Below, piece after piece: positions 29,371 through 41,476 of a stretch of 64,000 bases of DNA. The stretch is from positions 2,666,001-2,730,000 of the forward strand of contig OY979719.1 in assembly GCA_963855995.1 (NCBI GenBank). Direction: 5' to 3'. The first letter of the stretch is position 1, and each line of letters begins with the position of its first letter. The position numbers and the translations under genes were made by a program. Under the pieces are notes generated by a model that ran no database searches, had not been told where the DNA came from, and saw nothing but the letters and a program-made list of their open reading frames with translations. Source of the stretch: Muricea muricata. Its lineage: Eukaryota > Cnidaria > Anthozoa > Malacalcyonacea > Plexauridae.

Positions 29371-31504
29371 AATGGTCTAAGTTTGTTTGAGGACAGCAAG
29401 ATACACATTTACAGAATGACACCATATAAACTCATAACCATGCATAATCAAATAGAGAGACTTTTGTAGAACTATATTTATATTATTTCGAGTGTACGTT
29501 CACAGATGTTGTTCATATTTTCACATAAATTCTTTGCACCATCTGCTTGACATGTGGCCAGTTTGTAAATGAAAAAAAACATGGTTTCAAAAAGGTTTTT
29601 ATAATCATCACTCAGTGAAGTTGATTTTGTTGCTGTTATGTTCATAAGCAAGATTACATATCATCTGTACAGTTATTATTGTATAAAATGTAACTATTGA
29701 TATTGAGCAACATTTAAAATGAGTACATAAAAAACAAGTTATTGTATCAAAGATGTGCGTTGGAGGGCTGGTTAACCAAATTCTGCAGGGTTACCCAGGG
29801 ACATTAGTGGCCCCAGACCAAAATTTAATCTTGAAGGCCTCATGTTTTCATCTTCTGATGCTGTATTATATGTTAGGGTCTACAGGTATGCTGAGCCTAT
29901 GCTCCCCCCCCCCCCCCCCCCGGACATTTTAAAATCCTAGGTTGCAGAAGCCGTAAAATCCTTTATTCAGGGAGGTTTGTTGATCAATATTTTTGCAGTT
30001 TTGAGAATGAAAGGCTGAAAGTACACACAAAGAAACACATGTTGCGTCAAACGTCAAATGTGACCTGGCCAGAACGGATTACATCATCATGTTCTAATTA
30101 CGTCATCCAAGCGGGGGTTTCCCGTTGACCATCACGTGAGACTTTGCGTGCGTACGGGGGCGTCTGCAAGTGCACATACCGTGACTCGAACATTAATGTG
30201 ATCGCTTTATGAAACAAAAGTGTTCGTGGCTCTTTCATGAGACGATTTCTATAGCTCGCTACTTTGTTGTCGCAACCCAGGTAGTGACCTTGCGGGGGCT
30301 GGCAAGATTTTGAAACGTTCTTTAACGTGTTGTCAATAGAGTGTTGACTTATCTGAGTCTCAGTCATGTCCGTTGCTATCCAATTATCCAGGACCGGTTG
30401 TACAAAACTCCTAACTGCATTGTAATAAAAAGCAGTTAAATTTCAAATTGGGTTTAGTGAGAAAATAGACCAACCCAAATCACCACGCATTTGATAGTTA
30501 ACTGCTATGCAACGTGTTATTATCTGCCCCTGGCCGCCCAGAACGATTTGGGGGCCGGGGAAAAATTTGACCTTGAAACGTGTAGTGGAGAAATTGCAAA
30601 GTCCTGCATTCCTGGAAGGTTATGATTGATAACATTCATATAGTTTACTTCAATTGTTTATTCCCCCGTTTTCCCCTCCCCATCTCTGGGTCCCCCCGCC
30701 GGACTACAAATCAGTGTTACGTAAAACTGCAAGGAAAGTGGTTGCTGTTGGAAACACCTATACATTAGACATATGATAGCCTGCTGTGTACTGGGTCCAT
30801 TACGTGATAGAAAAGAATGACACGGCTCATAAATGAAAGCTCGTCTGTATTAATTTTGTCGTTTAAATATCGTGGCATGCAATATAAGGTAACGTGCTTC
30901 AAAAGTTGAAGTGTGATATTGGTGTGTTAGTCGCGCGAGATAAATTTCCAGGCGGTATTCGCCAGTAAGGTATCACTGTCTGTAAAGAGATTTGAGCATC
31001 TCTCGAATCCATCCATCCTCAATAGAGTTAGTTACTACTGTAGCCAGAGACGTGCCAGGCGGAAAACGTATTCTTATTATAAAGGTCAATGCCCAACATA
31101 ATGCTTTGAGTAAAGCCATAAAAAACAAGATTTAAAATAGAAATTCCTGAAGAGTGACACTGTACAACCAGGCATTAATTGAAAAGGAATGGAGAAATAT
31201 TGAAAGTGGGAATGGTTAATTAACATATCTAGCTATGCCTAACAACCAATACTGCTGTGTGGGAGGCGAATTCGACAGACGTGAGAAAAAGCTGATGATC
31301 AACTGTTCGCGACTTGCTTTGATTTGACCACTCAGAACTGATGTAACATAAAGTCGGATATTGTGACATATTAACGTTTCGAAAAACTATTAATTCACGA
31401 AGCAGGAAATCGCAACCGTAGCAGAGATTAAAGATTCATTTTAAACTTTCATTTTGATTTTCTCAACTCAGGCAATTTTAACTTTTGGAAACAACTTCGT
31501 CAAA
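29371..31504. other. Gene-free intergenic stretch
   Basis: It contains a poly(C) run of ~18 at 29906-29923 and scattered short frames. I see no exon with supporting splice sites, signal peptide or domain. Confidence 0.5.
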
Positions 31505-31877
31505 GGACCATTCCCCAATTAGACAAAGTTTTAGATTGGAAAACAATTTTAGCACAGTTGGAAAAAGCTTCCTAACTTTAGTGAAATTGTGAAGTTTGGT
31601 TGCAAAATATTGTAAAATGTGGAAAATATAGTCCTGCAAAGTTTGCAAATTTTGTATACTTTTGTATTACGCACGGGAAAGCGTTACCACTGTGTGAAAA
31701 TGTGGTAACGCTTTTTCCCGTGTAATACAAAAGTATACAAAATTCGCAATCTTTATTTTCGACATTTTACAGTATTTTACAACCAAACTTTACAGTCTCA
31801 CTAAATTTAGGAAGCTCTTTCCAACTGTGCTAAAATTGTTTTCCAATTTGAAAGTTTGTCTAATTGGGGAATGGTCC
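31505..31877. repeat. Foldback MITE-like repeat, family B, copy 1
   Basis: GGACCATTCCCCAATTAGAC at the left is exactly mirrored by GTCTAATTGGGGAATGGTCC at the right. The ~180-bp arms stay complementary to the centre, where GGGAAAGCGTTACCAC faces GTGGTAACGC. The same element is present at 59932-60293 inside an MCM8 intron. Non-coding. Confidence 0.92.
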
Positions 31878-32544
31878 AAGCAGTTTATAAGTAGTTTATT
31901 AGAGCTGGTTAATAAAGTCATAAAAAAACACTCGTGAGTTGCTCTTTATCGGATCTAAGACTAAAATTTCTATGTCATAAAGCACTCTTGTTTGAGTTGT
32001 TTCGATAGCAAAAGATCTATGAATTGTTTGGAAGGACAACGCAAAGTGACTAGAAACTTTGATGATAAAACTGGAGCCACAAACTCTAAAATATCTCAAA
32101 AGAAAAGCCTCAAGGGTTGTTCCCACTCCCTCTCAGAATAATCTATGTATGTTTCGCGTTCTCGTTTAGGAAATGGCTAATTCACAGTGCTTTGTTCTCA
32201 ATGGTTAATTCACAGTGGCTTTGTTAAGCGATGCTTTTAAGCGAGTCACGAATCATCAAAGAATATAGAAAGCCCTTGTTTCAGTGAGCAATTTGAGTAG
32301 GGCTATATAAGTACATTAATTGTACTTCAAAGTCTTCGTTTGGTCAGGCTTGCCAGAGAATTATCATTTCCCACAATTAGCCTGAGCATATATTGCTGGA
32401 ATATTGAGAGGAGTCATGTGAAAGACAGTGCATCTCTTTTTCCCGATAAATAAAATAAAGACATTTTTCAGCACGCGTCACCATGGCAATAAAGTGATGG
32501 GGATTTTTTCATTGTCTCCGTAGAAAGGCATAAACCACAGACAT

Positions 32545-32665
32545 AAACCAATGACACGAGGGATATTGAGCTCGTAAAAGATAAAAAGTGACTTTAACTA
32601 AAAAAATGCTCAACTTTATTATAACGGTTACTGGACAAGTTTGAGAAAGTCACTGCCCGATGCCG
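32545..32665. repeat. Interspersed repeat, family E, copy 1
   Basis: GATATTGAGCTC, GATAAAAAGTGACTT and the following GGTTACTGGACAAGTTTGAGAA stretch match, with divergence, the segment at 59755-59875. Both copies lie within ~0.1-0.7 kb of a family-B element. Confidence 0.6.
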
Positions 32666-32870
32666 ATGGATATAGTGCTACCCTTTTTTTCGTATAACCG
32701 ACTGCTGGTTATATTCATTCATGAACATTGTACTAAGGTATAGCCAGAACAACTTTTCTTTGTGTTTTCCTAACACTAGTCCAAAATTCACGAAAATCAT
32801 GGACGAAAAGGAATATTCCATATGACAAAATTATGAGTATTGTCTGTGCTGTATAGAATCGAAATGAAAA

Positions 32871-33046
32871 CCATATAGGCCGCCAAAAAGTGCGTGTAAA
32901 ATTTGTCGCGAGCCCCAAGCGCCATTCAGGAAAGTCATTGTATTTATTATAAAACATGTATCTATAAATTAACATACAATGACTTTCCTGAATGGCGCTT
33001 GTGACTCGCGACAAATTTTACACGCACTTTTTGGGTGGCCTATGGG
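32871..33046. repeat. Foldback repeat, ~72-bp arms
   Basis: CCATATAGGCCGCCAAAAAG at the left is matched by TTTTTGGGTGGCCTATGGG at the right. Inner arm blocks such as GCGCCATTCAGGAAAGTCAT are mirrored exactly. The central ~30 bases are AT-rich. No coding potential. Confidence 0.9.
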
Positions 33047-33817
33047 AAAACTAACTCGCAACACCACACGTTGAAATTTAAATGATCATATTTTAATATA
33101 AAGTTAAAATTACCGTAGATTTATCCACCAAATTACTTGTTTACTTACAACAACATTCAATGGCTGCCTTTGATTTTGTTGTCCTCAAACAGATCCCTTC
33201 TCAATAAATCTGTTGCGTTGGCGGAGGTCGTTATGTTTGTAGGCAGCACCTTAGTCTAAAAACGTTGCATTTTACAATAAAAACTTTCTACAAAGAAATT
33301 AACGGAGCAACAGCCATTAGCTACAACTCTGAGGGTACGGAAGCGTTCATTATTAATGTTTCGGGCTGGTACCAAGGCCCCGTACGTGGGTTCAGATTTT
33401 TCAGCGGACTTGTTATAAAAAAAAAGAGGTCTCGCTAAATCTCGATGTTGGGCCTTTAAAAATCAAATTTAGTGAACTGCTCACTAAAGTCAAAAAAGAA
33501 CGAGACATAAGTCTGTTAGCAAAGTTTCAATTTTGGCGTTTCGTAGACTGCTAAGTATATTTTCGGGCGGTTTCTGCTTAAAATTGGGGGCTGCAAAGCG
33601 GGGGAAAATTGAGCAAATTCACTGGCGTGGGGTCATGCATAGATGCACCCCCACATGCTTCCCGGTACCAACCACGTACAAAGTATATAATGAACTCTTC
33701 ATAAAGACTACATTTTGTCACTACGTTTTACGTAAAACGGCCTTTTTTTGTCTATTTACATGCACGACTAATTCTCTTCAAGAATGTTAATTGTTTATTT
33801 CTCGGGGTCAAAATGTT

Positions 33818-36425
33818 CTATAACCTCCATATTGCACTTCGTTTGACGTTGCCCGTCGATGTACACGCACTGACGCAATTGCGTTTGTGTGCTGTACAGT
33901 TGTTTGCTTGCGGGGTGGTTGTCGCTGCATTCATGCAGGTCGTGTGGTTGTTGTTGCAGTTGCTGAGGCACTGGTTCGGAGCGCCGGTCGTCGCATACTG
34001 CTGGACGAATAGCGTGGAAAGTACAGTTAGGATTAGCAAACACTGTTTGACGTTCATCATCTGCAAAGCAATGATTTAAAGAAAGATAAAATCAATGAAT
34101 CAGAAATATGGCATTCGTTAATTAAGCAGGCAGCAAACGTCAATGATGTATATCGAAGGATGAAATTGGGTTGAAAGCTTCCCATATAGTCTGGCTCCTT
34201 CCGCGCATGAGCGCATCGGTTCTGCTCGTAACAAGACAGACTCTCAAATATAAAAGATTACACCTTACACGTACCGTGCGGGCGTAAAAAGGTTTAGAAA
34301 ATTCCAATTTAAACGATTAGTAAGGTTTGTGTAAGGATTGTTAAACTCTCGCCATCAAAACGGCCCACTTGCTCATTTTAGATGCAATGCTGAAATGGAT
34401 TTAGACTTTCAGTAGGTGCGTGCGCGTACGTGTGAAAGCCGGTATCTGAAAAACAACCTCCAGCGCGCAGATTATGTTAATTGTTCATTGAATACTGTCG
34501 CGGGTCATACTGTGATCAAATTTGATTAAACCTGTGTACAGTCAACGAGATTACATGCGGTAATCCTAAAGCAATTCAATTCAATTACGTAAATCGTAAA
34601 TCCATGTTGTTTCAAATTGATTTTTTGTGCCACTTACGTTAGCGATGTTCGTCAGTGCGAGGTCAGTAATCTCCTCTATTGCAAAACTACGCTTGCACTT
34701 CATTCAGACTGAATTCTTGCACCTCATTCACATTGAATTACGATGCCTTACTGCTAACTTTATCTCGATCATGAAAATCTGCAAATTTTTCTCTCTGATA
34801 AGGTGGCAAGCAAAACAGGGTTTAAAGGATAAACAAAGAATACAACAAAGTTTATGGATAAAGCAAACAAGATATATCGGCCACGCGGCCGCCCAGCGTC
34901 TTGGTATATGGTATAAAATTTTGGCTGAGAGTAGGCAGATATTCTCCGAAAGGGAGCTAGCCTCCATTCACTGATATTTCGTCAGCTTTCTCACTTAGTT
35001 GATGTTCATACGAGATGTTCATACGACTCCATGTTACATGCATCTCGTAACATTACTTTAAAGAAAACCTGTTTAAATTTGTTATCAAGTGAAGTCAGGC
35101 TTGTATCAATTAAAACTTGAACGAGAGAGTTTGCACGAGAATTGAAGGCAAACGCGATCTTGGTCAAATTTTTTTAATGCTTTCCCAAAACTATCAATAT
35201 TGACAGTGTTTTGATATGCCCCTCGTGGTGCAGGCACATGTCCCTGATCCCATGTAATCTAAAGTCATTTTCTGATGCGATTTTCTATTTTTGTAGAAGT
35301 ACAGTTAGCTGGAAACCTATTAGAACTGTATTTTATTCTCATGCATTTATATACTAATTTAATTTATTTTTGAATCGGTTTTCTTTGATGTACCGCGAGT
35401 TAGATCCAGGTCATTTACCTTGGACAAATAATTGGATGAAACTTGTGCGAAGATCTCGAAGACCCTCGTCTTAAATTGTTTAAAGTCGAAGGATTCTATT
35501 AAAAAACCTCCTCAAAAATGAATTAAGTAGGTTATTAAAATACCTCGAAAGTGGGGATTTATGTCATATAAAGCCCTCGGACGCGGTCTTGATATGACAT
35601 AAATCCCTCCTCGGTATTTAACCTATACCGAAATGCTTCCAAAAGAACCTGACTGGTATTTTACCTCGTTACCGTGACTTTAGTGTCAGCGGTTTGCGGT
35701 GTAAAGCAAAAAATATATGGTTGATGAAATATCTTACTTACATAAGCATCATTTACATAAGCATTGTTTAATGAGCGCATTTATTCTACGATAGCGATAT
35801 ACAGACAACGAAGAAGGAAAATATTGCACGTACTTACGGCGTGATACTAAATTTACACTTTCCAACAGCTAAAAGATGTGTTTTCTAAACGCAGCTAATA
35901 AAGATTCTCTAGGTTGAAAACTATACTGACGAATCATATGACGCGCCTTAATGTATAGGAGCTATAATGTTCAAATGTTAGTCTAGTAGATAGGTTTAGA
36001 TTCTTGATTGTAGTCGTATCTGAATGTCTTTTTTGTCACTGATGTTCAAGCGAGAAAGCTCAAAATCAACTGGGTTTGAAATGTGGCAGCTTTCGTCCTA
36101 GGACTCTTAATTGTTCCCTACTGTGCTAACTGTCTTGTAATGCTGCAACAAAAATACTTCTTCGCGTTTCAGGACAAAATTTACCAGGTCTATGAAACAT
36201 GTTAGTGCATTTGGTTCAGTTTTAGATTGTGAGTTAATAGTAGCTATCTTAAGTGGAAAGCTGAAGAAATTCACTTACTTTAATTTGATGCTTGGAGTAT
36301 GATCGTATTGGCAATGTTACCACCTCGGCGAGCCGCTCCGTCTGCTTCTTCGTCTCCGATTTTAATAGCACTTGCTCAACTGCGCTTCTCTTCAAACTTC
36401 TCGAGGCAACCTGAACAATTCTGCT
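33818..36425 (-). CDS. Small secreted six-cysteine peptide (candidate gene)
   Basis: The coding part is one exon, 34060-33818, giving 80 residues. It begins right at a strong acceptor (TTGCTTTGCAG), with ATGATG as its first codons; I take the first. Residues ~1-24 are a clear signal peptide (core CLLILTVLSTLFV). The mature part has cysteines at 31, 35, 42, 55, 62 and 66, spaced C-x3-C-x6-C-x12-C-x6-C-x3-C, a mirror-symmetric pattern reminiscent of helical-hairpin CX3C peptides. Upstream, an ATG-free leader exon (about 36425-36279) follows a TATATAAA box and ends at a GTAAGT donor; a second possible leader exon is 34675-34638 (AATAG acceptor, GTAAGT donor). Linking these leaders is inference. 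I recognise no family. It could be an antimicrobial, signalling or venom-type secreted peptide; the sequence does not decide. Confidence 0.55.
35534..35622. repeat. Short foldback repeat
   Basis: AAATACCTCG with GGGATTTATGTCATAT is mirrored by ATATGACATAAATCCC with CGGTATTT around a ~25-base loop. It sits in the presumed intron of the six-cysteine peptide gene. Confidence 0.75.
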
Positions 36426-36447
36426 GCTTCGTCCAGCGTGCGCAGTC

Positions 36448-36455
36448 TTTATATA
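36448..36455 (-). promoter_or_regulatory. TATA box of the six-cysteine peptide gene
   Basis: TATATAAA on the minus strand is the cleanest core promoter seen in the window. About 170 bases downstream is a perfect GTAAGTG donor (GT at 36278-36277), and the stretch between contains no ATG, as expected of a non-coding leader exon. Confidence 0.6.
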
Positions 36456-36459
36456 CACA

Positions 36460-39400
36460 CTGTGCATGCCATGAATACCAAGCTTGACCAAGATCCAAGG
36501 ATTCATTTCTCACATTGCCGTCGTTCACGGCATGGGATTAATTCATATTACGTGGGACGGAACATGAATTTTGCGCTTGATAAGGATTTAAAGGCGATAA
36601 AAAGCCTATTAAAAAGTTGAAGTACAGATAGTGTTATTACCACTACTCATTACCTTTATTACACCAATTACAACCACTGTTTATGTTGACAGTTGTTAAA
36701 TGGATTGGCAATAAATTGCTTTGTTTTTTTTGGATGGATTCCTGAAACATCAGTTTCTGACGAGATTGTAATTTGATTGTGTAAAGGGTGGACCATAAAC
36801 CTGCACGATGCCTTTGAAAGTCATATTATGGCCTTAAAGTATTCGAGAGTTATTCGAGAAAAGTTGCTGAAAATTCCCTATAGGGTAAAGGGCATATATC
36901 ATTCTTTTCTAGACACACATTTTTGAGGAGTGTTTATATAAGACCATGAAGACCAGTTCCACGTAAGGCCTATAGCCTATATATAGCCGTAGGAAGTGTT
37001 TTGATCTCTATTTACATAAGGAAAATTAATCATCTAAGAGTAAGAGTCTTGTTGGGCTGACTCGCTGTCCGCAACACTGGATGACTTGCCTGTAACTCAT
37101 ATTATTTATTACATGATCCCAAATCATATATTGTCTACTAAGTTTTGGAACCAAAAATGAATAGAAAAGATAATCCGAAGATTAGCATCGTGAGAACAAA
37201 AAAATGAGACAAACCATGTAGAAAATTGACTGAGTGAATCTTGAATATTCTTTCACAATGAGTGATTGAGTGAGTCTTGAATATTATTTTGGAACTATAT
37301 ATTGTAAGGCTAGCCTTCCCTAATGTGTTTATATACATGGGAAATTTCCAGCCCTGTACTGGGGCTAGAAGATCTCACCTTGTCAATGGTGAGACTGGCC
37401 TTCTTTAGTTCTTTTCATATATATAAATCATTTCAACATTGATTTCAAATAGCATGCGAGATCTCGCTTGATATGACCAGCCCAGCCTCCTTGTATAGGA
37501 TCCTATCAACCTCTATTTCTTTAATCAAAGTCCCTCCAGTTGTTTTTGGAATGCAATTCTAGTTTCTCTATATTAAATACTATTTTGAAACTGGTCATTT
37601 ACGGAATCGGCATCATCTATTCTCGTTCGTACTTTGAAAAATATGGGTTTTTCAGCACGTTTGCAAGATACTCTTCCCATTTTCTGGCTTGTAATATAAT
37701 CACAATCTACCTCCCACACCATCCATGTTATGTCCGATACGTTGGTTGTTATAATTTCTAAGCAATTTTTCATATCCTCTCAAGGTTTTTATACTAATTT
37801 GATTATAATCTCATAGTATTTCTTGTGTAATACGAACACAACACAACGCTAAAACGTCCGACCAATTCGTCATTCCATTATTAATTAAACATATTACTGT
37901 TGTATCATAAATATTTACGTTTTATAGAAATATGTTTCGCATGAAGCACGTGATGTGCTGGACCTAAATTTTCAGAAAATAGTAAAATTTCAAGATAAAT
38001 CTAAAATATGCGAAAAATATCTATTTATTTGGACATTAGTTTAGCTGTAAGTGGATCAGTTACTTCAATAACATTTTAATTTGACTAAGTCGTTTTAACT
38101 ATAACCATATTTATAGATATTTATGAAGTCTTCATATCGTAACTGACGTATTTTCATCTGTTTTTGGAAAGCATAGAAAAACAGATTACAGTGCTGGTTA
38201 TATCTGATGCCACCCAGTTCTGTGTCATTCTCAATTAGCAGCAAGTTTGGCTGAGATAATAATGCATAGAGATACAAGAAGTAGGAGTTTACAAGCCGGA
38301 TGGATCAAAATTTCAACTTGCATCCATCAGTTATTTGTGCTTTTGTCGCTGGGATAAGTGCTGGGGTTGGGTTCTGAATTGTCGTAATGCTTCCCTTTTC
38401 GTTGTTTTAGTGTTTTGAAAACGAGAAGCCTTTTATCTTAAGTCTGGTCTGTATCAGGATGGTCAGGATGTATAAAAAAATAGACTTTTGAATTCAAGAT
38501 GGTTACCAATGTTTTAATTAAGCAACATTTGTCTTCGTAGAAGCTGTGCTTTGTTTTGTACTTGTACACTTTTGTTTAAGAATTTGGATTCTCAAATTCG
38601 TCAAAAATGAATGCAAATTTGCAACAAAAATTGACTTATTTGTTCAAGTATGTGTGGTAATTAGATGCATTTGAACCTTTTATAGATGAATTATTCCTTG
38701 CACTTGCATGCGTCCGCAACCTATTTTCGATTTTTTTTGCAAGCTTATTTTTATAATCATATTTTCAAATTCTCGATCCAGTTTCTTGGGCAATTGCGTG
38801 CATGTTATTAATGATGTTGTGTTTTGCGTCGCGCATATAAGATTGTAGCGGTGACTCGATTGGCTAAAGCTAATTCCATGTCTATCCAAAGTCAAAGTCA
38901 ATCCCATGTAATCTAAAGTCTGATGCGATTTTCTTTGCAAAAGCGTGAAGACGTATAATTTGTTAGTTAATCCATATAATTATCCTTAAATAAGCGTTGC
39001 GATTATACGATGCATGAAAACGCTTTTTTTCTGGAATACTCACCCAAGGAGTTCTCAGAAATGACGCATTTTCACAGGCGCATTGTAAACTTCGTGAGCT
39101 CACACACGCCGATTTACGTTCGGGCATTTTCTATCGTCTATCCTTGTTTTACGCTCATCGACAGCAGCCGAATTTCTCATAAGACTATTTTAGAATCCGG
39201 AAATTATAAGGGCCATACAGTGGTTTATGCACAACACAGTTATTATGGCCGTGCACGTATTACTCTGTTCTCACGAGCGGATTTTTTGGGTTCTAGAAAA
39301 TTTACGTAGTGTTTTTGTTTGAATTTACTAGCTGTTGTGTATACAACTTTAGAAACATTCCGTTGAATTTTGTACGCTGAAACTTGCGAGAGACCAAACA

Positions 39401-40533
39401 CCCTCTTTCACCCCACAAAAGCGAAAGAGAAGTTGAACGGAAAATATGCTAATTCGAGTACAGTCTTCAATTCCATAATTAACGTGAGAACTGAACTGGT
39501 AATTTAGGTCGTCTTAGCATTTTCTCTCGTGACTCTGGACATCGTTTAACGATTGCGAAACTGCAATTAGCCATTTACTACTGGGACCGCCAAGCATAAA
39601 TCGTTTGAAGGGACAGAGTGATAGAGAACACCACACACTTGGAGGTTTCCCTAGAGATGACGAGGCATCCTTCTTTATCCGGTCTGTGGCAAATGTTTAA
39701 TACACCCATTGTTTGTTTTGTACCTGTTTTGTTCAACTCCAGCCACTGTAGTCCATATAGTTAACAGTCAATAGTCTTCAAAAAGGTATCCACCGAATAG
39801 AATAGAAATTCAGACATAAAAACGACGTCTAAGATGAAAAAAGTAGTGTAATACACAACTTCATGTTGCTAACTGATGTCAGTGGCGCGACGAAGAATTA
39901 TCGACATTTAATGCATTAAATAACGTACGTATTTCGCTTAAATCGATATGGGTGTAACTTTGAAGATCTTTTCCCCCGATAAGCTTAATAAACCATGTAT
40001 TAATTGTGGTAGAGTCGAAAAATATTGTTATAAGTAGACACAAGTGTTACACGTTCACTTTGTCGTTCATGCTTCTTTGTCGATTTCAGAATTCGTAAAA
40101 TTAACCAATCACAGCGAAGCACAAAAGTTTTAAACATTTGCCACAGAAGCACAAAAGTTTTAAACATTTGCCATTTTAACTTTTAAAGTTTCGTGACACT
40201 TTGCATGCTTGGCAAGCGAGAGCTCGCACGTTAGTTTAATTAACTTGCACGCGAAAAATAATTGCGCGAAACTTGAGTGCATTTACCACTGGAGGCGCTC
40301 TGCAAAAACTCTCTAACAGAATTCGATTGCAACGAGCTCAAACTTGAAGAGAAGAGAAGGTACGCATATGTGTTACCTGAGAGAGTTGAAATGCGATATG
40401 ACCAGATTACGAGATTCTTGCGAGTCCCTCCGTATTCTCGCTGAGAGAAGGACTCGCATTGAACCCTAATCACCCTTTGTAGATTCCTACCTTTGGACCC
40501 TTTTGAGTGTTGATTAAATATTTGTATCATTGT
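36460..40533. other. Gene-poor stretch
   Basis: No domain-bearing or splice-consistent exon was recognised. A 28-bp tandem duplication (AGCACAAAAGTTTTAAACAT with TTGCCA) lies at 40117-40172. A short direct duplication around GAGTGATTGAGTGAGTCTTG is near 37225-37290. Confidence 0.5.
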
Positions 40534-40733
40534 AAAGGCTCTGTCACACGGTGAAATTTTTCATGCAACTTGCAATGCAATTCCACTCTTGGGAGATGTA
40601 AAATTGGCAAATACATGTTTCCATCACAGTTTGCCCAAATTTTTTTTAACATACCAAACATTTGTCACAAATTTACGTCTCTTGAGAGTAGAATCGCGTT
40701 GCAAGAAAAACTGCACCGTGTGACAGGGCCTTT
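40534..40733. repeat. MITE-like repeat, family C, copy 1
   Basis: The terminal inverted repeats are AAAGGCTCTGTCACACGGTG at the left and CACCGTGTGACAGGGCCTTT at the right. Internal TTGGGAGATGTAAAATTGGC and TTGCCCAAATTTTTTTTAAC blocks are shared with the copy at 61524-61729. The flanking bases allow a TA target duplication. Non-coding. Confidence 0.9.
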
Positions 40734-41055
40734 ACCGCATCATGACATCTTGCTACTGACGTACTCAAGACGCACTTAGTCTTAGGCCTAGCTGTTATAT
40801 GCTTTCGATGATGTCACTCATATGTCGTGTACACTTGAATTCATTCGCTAGTGTTTTTCTTTCGCTCTTGCTTGTATCGTGGTGATCGAGGTTAGGCTTG
40901 ACGCGCACATGAAATCGTTCAGTAAAACTGTAAATTAAGTAGCTCGTAGAATTTGCTTCTTAGTGCTCCAAACACCTTAACTAACTAACAGTGTCTGTAG
41001 TACGGCAGTCAAAAGCATAAGATCTTTTACTATACAAAACGATATAGAAGCATAA

Positions 41056-41476
41056 TAAACACCGCACAAAAAGAAAGTTCCCCTCTACATACATGAGAGT
41101 ACATTCTAAACAAATGAATCGCTGTTAATCAAATCTAGAACTAACTGGACCTATTCTGGGCATGATTTAAACGGCTTTACACGATTGCACTACGATTTTG
41201 TGTTTACCAATGAATGGTGAATGAGACGGATCACACTAGCATATTCAGCATGTCAATTTTGAAATCGAGTATTTTTGTATTCAGGGTTTAACTCATTATT
41301 GCACGCATGTATTGGGGTTTTACTCATTATTGCACGCCTGTGTGACCCAATTCTTCACACACCATAAGGCAACCTACCATAGGTCCAAGTAGTTCTAGGT
41401 TTGATTAACAGCGATTCATTTGTTTAGAATTTATTCTGATGTATTTAGGGGGAACTTTCTTTTTGTGCGGTGTTTA
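41056..41476. repeat. Foldback element with ~95-bp inverted ends
   Basis: TAAACACCGCACAAAAAGAAAGTTCCCC at the left is mirrored by GGGGAACTTTCTTTTTGTGCGGTGTTTA at the right (41449-41476). Complementarity continues inward through TCTAAACAAATGAATCGCTG and beyond. The ~230-bp core holds a direct repeat around ACTCATTATTGCACGC. No ORF of note. Confidence 0.9.

Noticed and set aside
29906..29923. Poly(C) tract as a functional element
   Set aside because: Homopolymer runs recur in many introns here and look like ordinary simple repeats.
33533..33790. 85-codon plus-strand frame with several cysteines
   Set aside because: No signal peptide, and cysteines irregularly spaced; no splice or promoter support.
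39010..39309. 99-codon plus-strand frame
   Set aside because: No signal peptide, domain or splice support; composition like its surroundings.
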